NCBI GenBank assembly: GCA_012295275.1
Contig: CM022678.1
Location: 7,482,059-7,546,058 of the forward strand
DNA from: Chrysomallon squamiferum
Lineage: Eukaryota > Mollusca > Gastropoda > Neomphalida > Peltospiridae
Length of the DNA stretch: 64,000 nucleotides
Direction: 5' to 3'
The notes under the pieces are model-generated. The model did no database searches. It was not told the DNA's origin and saw nothing but the letters and a program-made list of their open reading frames with translations. A program made the position numbers and the translations under genes. Numbering within the stretch: the first letter of the stretch is position 1; each line of letters begins with the position of its first letter. This document shows positions 28,456 through 37,449 of this stretch, in pieces.

Positions 28456-29670
28456 TAGAATATTAACATAAGTGATTTATCTACAAGTATGTAAGTATTT
28501 ACATTGGCATATTAAATTTAATGTTACTTATGCATAGCTCCATCACTACAAAATGCACAGACAAATATATATATAGACAGACAGATGGATAGACAGACAG
28601 ACAGACAGATAGACAGACAGATAAAGGCAGACATTACTACAACAAGATTAACGTCAGTGATATAATTACAAGCATTCAAAACAACATATTTCATTTATCC
28701 ATAGGGATTATCACAACATTATTTGTTGTTTATTTACTTCACAAACATAACTGATCTTTTTTTCTTTTGATTTCTTTTTTTGTAGGACTGTAGACACTGT
28801 AACTACAAGAACGCTAACAACAAACGATGGAACAACCAGCTGATTATCCTGGCAGCAGAACAGGCCATCAGTGGCATCTACAACTTCATCATTCCCCTTA
28901 GGTCCAACTTCATCAACGTCAACTGCCTCCATCCAATCATTTTACTCCTTGAGGAAAGGTAACCGTGGCTTCCACCAGTGAAAACATTACGTTAATTACA
29001 GATCTGTTATTTTATTGGATAGCTGCACAAATAACAAGCTTTTAATCTTTTATTTGATTGGGTAATTAATATTTATGTTTCGACCAATGAAATCAGGACA
29101 TTAGTAACAAAACTGTAAATCTTTTATTTTGTAGGATAATTAATGTTTATGTTTCTACCAATGAAATCAGGACATTAGTAACAAAACTGTAAATCTCTTA
29201 TTTGATTGGACAGTTAATGGTTACATTTGCACCAATGAAATCATTACATTAATAACAACAACAAAAAAAAGTTTAAATCTCTTATTTGATTGGATAGTTA
29301 ATGTTTACATTCCACCAATGAAATCATTACATTAATAACAAAAAAATCTGCAACCTTTAAATCTTTTATTTTATTGATAGTTAATGTTTACATTCAGCCA
29401 ATGAAATCTTTACATTAATAACAAATTAATCTGCAATCCTTTATTGTACAATTAATGGAATGGATGGCTGTACAGGGTATGTCGCCATTGATCGTTATGG
29501 TACTAATAGAGATGAGTAATAACACATGGCTCTTAGAAATTAGATAATGATGGTTTCCGCCAGTGAAAAATAAGTATTTTGTTGTTTCCATTTTATTGTT
29601 TGTTAATATAATAATAATAATAATAATAATTATTATTATTATTATTATTATTATTATCTTTATTAGTCTA

Positions 29671-29719
<49 letters not shown>

Positions 29720-30229
29720 TTTATATTGTTGTTGTTGTTGCTGTTATTGTTGATGTTCATTTTTCTGCTTGTCTAGTAATATCATCTTTATGGCTATGTT
29801 ATTGATGTCATTTATATCAGTCATTTCACCTTCACCATTTCAGTCATTATTATCATTGATGTAGTTGTTGCTGGTGCTGTTGTTGTTATTATTATCCTTA
29901 TTATTATTATCATTGTCATAATTATCATTATCGTTATTATTATTATTATTAATATTATTATTATTATTATTATTATCATTATTACTCATTCATTCATTCA
30001 TTCATTCATTATCATCACATTGTTATAATTACGATACTCAGTATTGTTGTTGTTGTTGTTGTTGTTATTGTTGTAGTTTTTATTGTTTAATTTTAGCCCT
30101 GAAAAGATTTTCCTGGAGACCATTTCACAGTTTCCAATGGTTTACTGGATAAAGGGTAAAATAACAAGGTATTGGTTGTCTATGATTTTTGTATTACATA
30201 TTTTCATAAATTATCTGTGAAGTTAATAA

Positions 30230-30306
<77 letters not shown>

Positions 30307-31678
30307 TTTTTATTTAATGTTTCATCTTTATTTATTTATTTGTGTTTCTTTTTAATTACTTATTTATTTATTTATTTAATATAATATTTATTTATTCATT
30401 TATTTTATTTTATTTTATTTATTTATTTACTATTTATTATTTATATTTATTATTTATTTATTTAATATAATTAATGTATTTGTTTATTTTTTTATTTATT
30501 TAATATAATTTATTTTTTGTTTTTTGTTTTTGTACTGATTTATTTATTTAATATAATTTATTTATTTATGTATTTATTTATTTATCGTACAAACTGTGAA
30601 CAGTATATTGCACACTATTTCCCTTATAGTGTGGACCATCTGCTGCGTGCAGGTATAAACAAAGCGAGACATCTCCTCATTGTGAACAGAGACTCCTACC
30701 AGCAGGAGGAGGAGGAGACGCTTGCCGATGCTGAGACTGTTGTAGCTGTTCAGACCATTTTTAGGTAAAGTCACATACAACAGTAGTACTTTCCGTACAG
30801 CTAATGCGAGTTTAATGTCAGTTTATGTGAATAATCTTGAAATGAATTCTTTTATGTTGGAGACAGAAATTTACTTTGTAAATATTACACTGGTAATATT
30901 TTTGATACAACTAGTACAAGTTTAATGTCAGTTTATGTGAATCATCTTGAAATGAATTCTTGTTTGCTGGAGATAGAAAATTACTTTGTAAATATTACAC
31001 TGGTAAAATTTTCGATACAACTAGTACGAGTTTAATGTCAGTTTATGTGAATCATCTTGAAATGTATTCTTGTATGTTGTATTCAAAAATAAAATATTGT
31101 GTAGTTTTTTATTCAATAGTAGATCTGTATTTAGTTATTTATTTTTATTATTAATTTTAGTTTTTTTTTTTTTTTTTTTTTGACCCTTAATTTAATTGTA
31201 AATAATGTTTATTTTCAAACAAATACAGAAAAGCTATTACAATGGGGTATGATTCACCTTTGGGTAAATGATACAATTTTCAAATGAATGAAACCAAATG
31301 GAAAATAAGACAAAAACTTAAAAAAATAAAAATAACAAAAATAACAAACATTTAGTATAGTTACAAACGAATGAAATTTTACAACAAACACTCATGCATG
31401 AATGATACTGAAATACCGTCAGAAGAAATTTATTATAATATTAAAAGTTATATAGATAAGTAGATAGATAACAAGATAGATAGAGATAGATGAAAAGCTT
31501 TTTTTTTTTTTTTTTTTTAATGAGTCTTGTTGACATCAACAGAAAACATGATATTGTTTTGTTTCAGACTGTTTCCCAATGCCAATGTGATAACTGAACT
31601 GAATCAAGCGACAAACATGAGATTCATGCAGTTTCAGGCCCACGACCAGTACTCACAGAGTATTTCACGATTTGAAAG

Positions 31679-31777
<99 letters not shown>

Positions 31778-31813
31778 TTATTATTATTGCTTTTGTTGTT
31801 GTTGTTGTTGTTG

Positions 31814-31900
<87 letters not shown>

Positions 31901-31945
31901 TTGCTTTTGTTGTTGTTGTTGTTGTTGTTGTTGTTATTATTATTA

Positions 31946-31980
<35 letters not shown>

Positions 31981-31984
31981 GTTG

Positions 31985-32021
<37 letters not shown>

Positions 32022-33147
32022 CATCATTCATTGCTCATCATTGTTCATCATTATTATAATTATTGTTGTTATCATCATCATTGTTTTGTTATTATTATAT
32101 TGTTATTGTTGAGTTATCATCATCATGATTATTATAATTATTGTTGTTATTATCATTATTATCGTTATTGTTATTATTATTATTGTTGTTATTATTGAGT
32201 TATCATCATCATTATTATTATAATTATTGTTGTTATTATCATTATTATCGTTATTGTTATTATTATTATTGAGTTATCATCATCATTATTATAATTGTTG
32301 TTATCATTATCATTGTTTTTGTTATTGTTATTATTATTATTAATATTATTATTATTATTATCATTATCATATCATATCATTGTTACTATTATTATTCTCA
32401 TCATCATCATTGTTATTAATAGTATTAATATTGTTATTATTATTATTATTACTGTTATTAGTAGTAGTAGTAGTAGTAGTAGTAGTAGATAAGACAGACA
32501 GGTAGATGGATAGACAGACAGACAGTAATGGTAAAAATATTTTCTGGTTAATAGTAATTCTGCTGAACAATGATATCAATATTTAGCTTATAATCATAAT
32601 TAGAATTTAATGATAGTTATTTCCTTTGTTATGATAAAATCATTCATTTTTGAACATCAATTTTTATATTTACTTCTTAATTTTATTTTATTTTTCAATA
32701 TTTATTTATCAGTGTAAATTACTGTTGTTGTTATTATTATAAATTTTCTTAGTTGCTTGTTAATTTCTATACTTATATATTTTCAGAAACTCAAAGACAA
32801 CATGGCTTCCAATCTGAGTTACATTTTTCGTCTTCCATTTGCTGCTGGTCAAGTTTTTAGTGCCAGTATGTTGGACACTCTGCTATATCAGGTAGAATGA
32901 ACTGACCACTGTTAATATACACATACCAGTCATTCATTAAAATGAGTTATTTTAATATTCTTTACAGCTTAAAACAGTTGTCAGAATGATTAATTTCTTG
33001 TCATTACATATTGGTCATTCATTTTCTCATTTTTGATTTATATATCTGCCTATATATCTATCTATCTCTTTATCATCTCTTTCTATGTTTCTTTGTGTAC
33101 ATATAATGATATATATGTATATATTGATAAATAGGTAGGTAGGTAGG

Positions 33148-33216
<69 letters not shown>

Positions 33217-34441
33217 AAACATCAGAAAATGAATATATACTGATATGAGTGTGTGTGTGTGTGTGTGTGTGTCTTTTTATCCCCCTATAGAATACATCAC
33301 TTCACAGATTTTTAATGTATCTGCTAGTATCAAACCAGTGCTAAACATTTCTCTCAGTATCTTGATAAAGATTTTTATTCTTCATTTACTTTCACTTTAC
33401 ATTTTGTTTCATTTCCTTCTGTGGTGAACAGGCAAGGGTCTGTATCATCTTTTTCTCAGATAAATTTTTTTTTTTTTTTTTTTAAATTTATTGCAGACGT
33501 TTGTAAAAGGATACTTAATCACATTTGTTCGACTGCTGTTGGGGATTGACAATGAAGAAAATTCTGGTCACCTTTCAAGTGTAAGTTGTAATGTTAAAAT
33601 TTGATCAAAAACTGTCGTAAATTTTTACTTATTTCAGTAATTGCTATAACTGCTACTACTGCTGCTGCTCTACTAGTACTTCTACTACTACTTCCACTAC
33701 TACTACAATTTCTAGTATCATTACTTCTACCACCACTAGTATTACCGCTAACAAAATCACAACTACAGTTACCACCAGAACCACTGCAACAACCATCACT
33801 ACTACTAACTACTATAGTACTGCTACTACTACTACTACCATTGCTAACCTCTACTACTTCTACTACAAATACAGATATTACTATTACGACAAAACCTACT
33901 ATTATTTCTATTATATTACATACTAAAACATACTACTACTACTACTATTACTATTACTACTACTACTGTTACTACTACTACTACTACTGCTACTGTTAGT
34001 ACCAATATTGCTATTACTGCTACTGTTACTACTGTGACTATTACTACTTCTACTATTACCCTTATATTACTACTTTTACTACTACTACCACTAGTACTAC
34101 TATTGCTATTACTGCTACTATTACTACTATGACTATTACTACTTCTACTATTACCCTTATACTACTACTGATGCTGCTACTGCTTGAACTTATGTTGCTG
34201 CTATTAGTATTACTACAATTGCAACATTACAACACCACAACATTTCTACTACAGCTTCTTTTTCTACAATATCTGCTGTCACTACCATTGCTTCTAATAT
34301 TATTTATGTATTTGTATTATGTATTTATTAATTTAATGTTGTTTTTTTCATAACTTTTTATTTTATTATTTTTATTTTCATTTATTTCATTTTTATGTTA
34401 TTATTTTTTATATTTATTATTATTAGTGTTGTTGTTGCTGC

Positions 34442-34478
<37 letters not shown>

Positions 34479-34824
34479 ATTGTTATTTACATGTTTCATA
34501 AATGTATATTTAAACAATTATTTTTGATGGTATTAGTTTGAAAGATATTCTTTTTTCATTACCATTATTCCATTATTTCTTATTTATCTTACTTGTTTAA
34601 TTATTATCTTTTAAATGTTTATTAATGTTCTATTTTTAGATCAGAGTTCACAAAGCTACCTGTTCCAAATTTCCTACTTACGGTGACCTCTACCAAGGTC
34701 TTTGTACAGCTACAGGGGAAATCCCCATTGCTATTTATAGAACAGAACGTCAAAAAGTGGATGCAGATGAACTGAATAAACCTGTAAGTTTAATTTAAAA
34801 TTATGATATGATATAATAACCATC

Positions 34825-34858
<34 letters not shown>

Positions 34859-35350
34859 AAATTATTATTTACTAAAACAAAATAAATATTTTTAATTTTT
34901 TTTTTTTGGTTATGAGTTCTTTCATCAACCAATGAAATTAGCTGTCTCTTAATACAGTCATTATATTCATTATAACATGAAATACAGATTCAAAATATTC
35001 TAATCTTTCCAGTTAATCTTATAATTTAAAATAAAACTACTATAACTCTTACCTTATTAACTAAGCTGGGTTACTGAATAGGTGAAGGTGATGTAGACAA
35101 ACATATTTATCACATTTTTAATTCAATTTTTATTGATATTATGATTAGATCCTATTGTAAAGTTAATGAAAATACAGTGATAGTGATGTAACTAAACATT
35201 TATCGTTTGTGTGTGTGTGTCTGTGTTTATATGAGTGTGTGTGTGTATATATATATATATAGATAGATAGATATGTATGTATGTATGTATTGCTATTACA
35301 AATAGCTGCTATTGGAATGTTAATGTGTGTGTGTGTGTGTGTTTATATGA

Positions 35351-35386
<36 letters not shown>

Positions 35387-37223
35387 CTGTATGTATGCAT
35401 GTATGTATGTATTGCTGTTACAAATAGCTGCTATTGGAATGTTAATGTGTGTGTGTGTGTTTATATGAGTGTGTGTGTATATATATATATATATGTATGT
35501 ATGTATGTATGTGTGTGTGTGTGTGTTAATGTGTGTGTGTGTGTGTTTATATTTCCATCTTTGTTTTCTATTTTACAGTCACAGCATACTTTTAAATTAC
35601 CTTGCAACTTAAAAACAAGTTTTAATTATTAATCTGCATGTTACAATTATTTATTAGTCAAGAATGTGACACTGTTCTTGACATAACCTGAAAACTGAAA
35701 GGATGCAGGTTCAAATCTCCTGAGGGTATTAACAGGCAATTTCCTTTGACAGTCAGTGATTCATGAACGAGTTTTTAAGCTGTATATGGGAAGGTTTATA
35801 TGAAACTTCTCTTGCTGCTAACCAAATAATAATAACTCAAAATAAATAACAACTAATAATTGCCAGCAACAGTTTCCTCTTTAACTAAGTGGGATCTTAA
35901 CAATAGGTATGTGAATTTGTATAGACAGATTTTGAGGGTTTTATTTTTTTTTATTTTTTTTATCTTTTAAAAAAAAAAAAAGATACTATATTTTTCTGTT
36001 GTTGCTTCCCTCTTTCGGATTAAGAAAAATGATCAACATATAATGATCAAGTATTTCAAGGTGTCCCTTTTTTGTTTGTTTGTTTGTTTGTTTGTTTTTT
36101 TAAAAAGATATTATATCTTTCAGATGAAGAAAAATGATCCACCCCGAAGTCCAAATCCGTTTGTTAAGTTTGGTAATGCAGAACAAGTTGACCTCGCCGA
36201 TGTTATTAGGAATCGTCTGCGTAGTCTTGACCTCTACGACACTGATGATGAAAGTGATGATGACATCGGTATGTGTTTAACTGTGTTACTCAAATAGAAC
36301 TTTAAAATCTTTAGAGAGATAGAGACACACAAAGTTTTATTAATTTCTTGTATTTCTTGCTAAGACAGTGTTTGGCTCATGATAAAACAATAAGCAATCT
36401 TAATTCTTTTTATAAAGAATAATAATTCAGATACTGTTTAAAAATCTTTCTTTTTTTTTTTTTTGTATTTTAATATACACAGTTTGTTTTTAATTTCTTG
36501 TACCCTCTGATACTGTTTAAATCTTAAAACAATAAATATGAAAAAATAAATTATTAATTTTTATATATAACATAAAACTTCAAATATTGTCTTTAAAATT
36601 TGTTTTCGTTTGTATCTTAAATATACAGTTTGTTTAATTAATTTATTGTAAGCTTAAATTATCTTAAAATAAATATGTAAATAAAATTTAAAAATTATTT
36701 TTGTATAACATAAGACATAAATAGTACCTTTAAAATTTGTTTTTGTTTGTATCTCAATATTCAGAATAAATTAATAAAACAAACTCTGTATTAAAATATT
36801 AACAAATTTGCTTGTGAGCTATGATATTGTTTGAATCATCTTAAAACTATAAACATGAAGAAAAAAGAAAAATAGATTAGTTCTTTTCTTATAATAGTTT
36901 AGATATTGGCTTTAAACCTTGTTTTTGTGTTGAATCTTAATCTACTTGTACACTTTGACAGTTTGAAACAAGTTAAAACAGTAATTAATTAATTAATTAA
37001 TTAATTCTTTTCATATCACATATCTATAACAACATCAGTGGATAGATGTGTCATAACTGATTATTTGGTGTTATTTAATTCTTGAGTGATAGTGACTGAT
37101 TTTTAATTTTGTTTTCTAGTTGATAAGCTAACCTAACATTTCACTTAGATCTCCTCTTAGCTAAATTAGTTCAGAATTTGTGATAGAGATATTCTCTTGA
37201 AACACCAGAAATAGCATAATATT

Positions 37224-37270
<47 letters not shown>

Positions 37271-37418
37271 TTCATTTATTTATTTGTTCATTTTTTTTTT
37301 TTTTTATTTATACTGTTTACTCTTAACACTTTTTTTTATAAAGCAAAATGGTTATACATATTCTTATTTTGACATTTTAAAAATATTATTTTCCAGCTCA
37401 TTTTCAATATTTAGTTTT

Positions 37419-37449
<31 letters not shown>

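Noticed and set aside
30155-30160. GTAAAA as donor of the exon at 30,097
   Set aside because: Phase would not match the next exon; the donor at 30,169 keeps the frame and the family spacing.
31527-32198. 223-codon frame with poly-Y and poly-L
   Set aside because: Only its first part is a real exon; the rest reads through the donor into the TTA microsatellite.
35660-35760. tRNA or tRNA-derived SINE suggested by GGTTCAAATCTCC
   Set aside because: The T-arm does not pair, and no A box or acceptor stem is visible.
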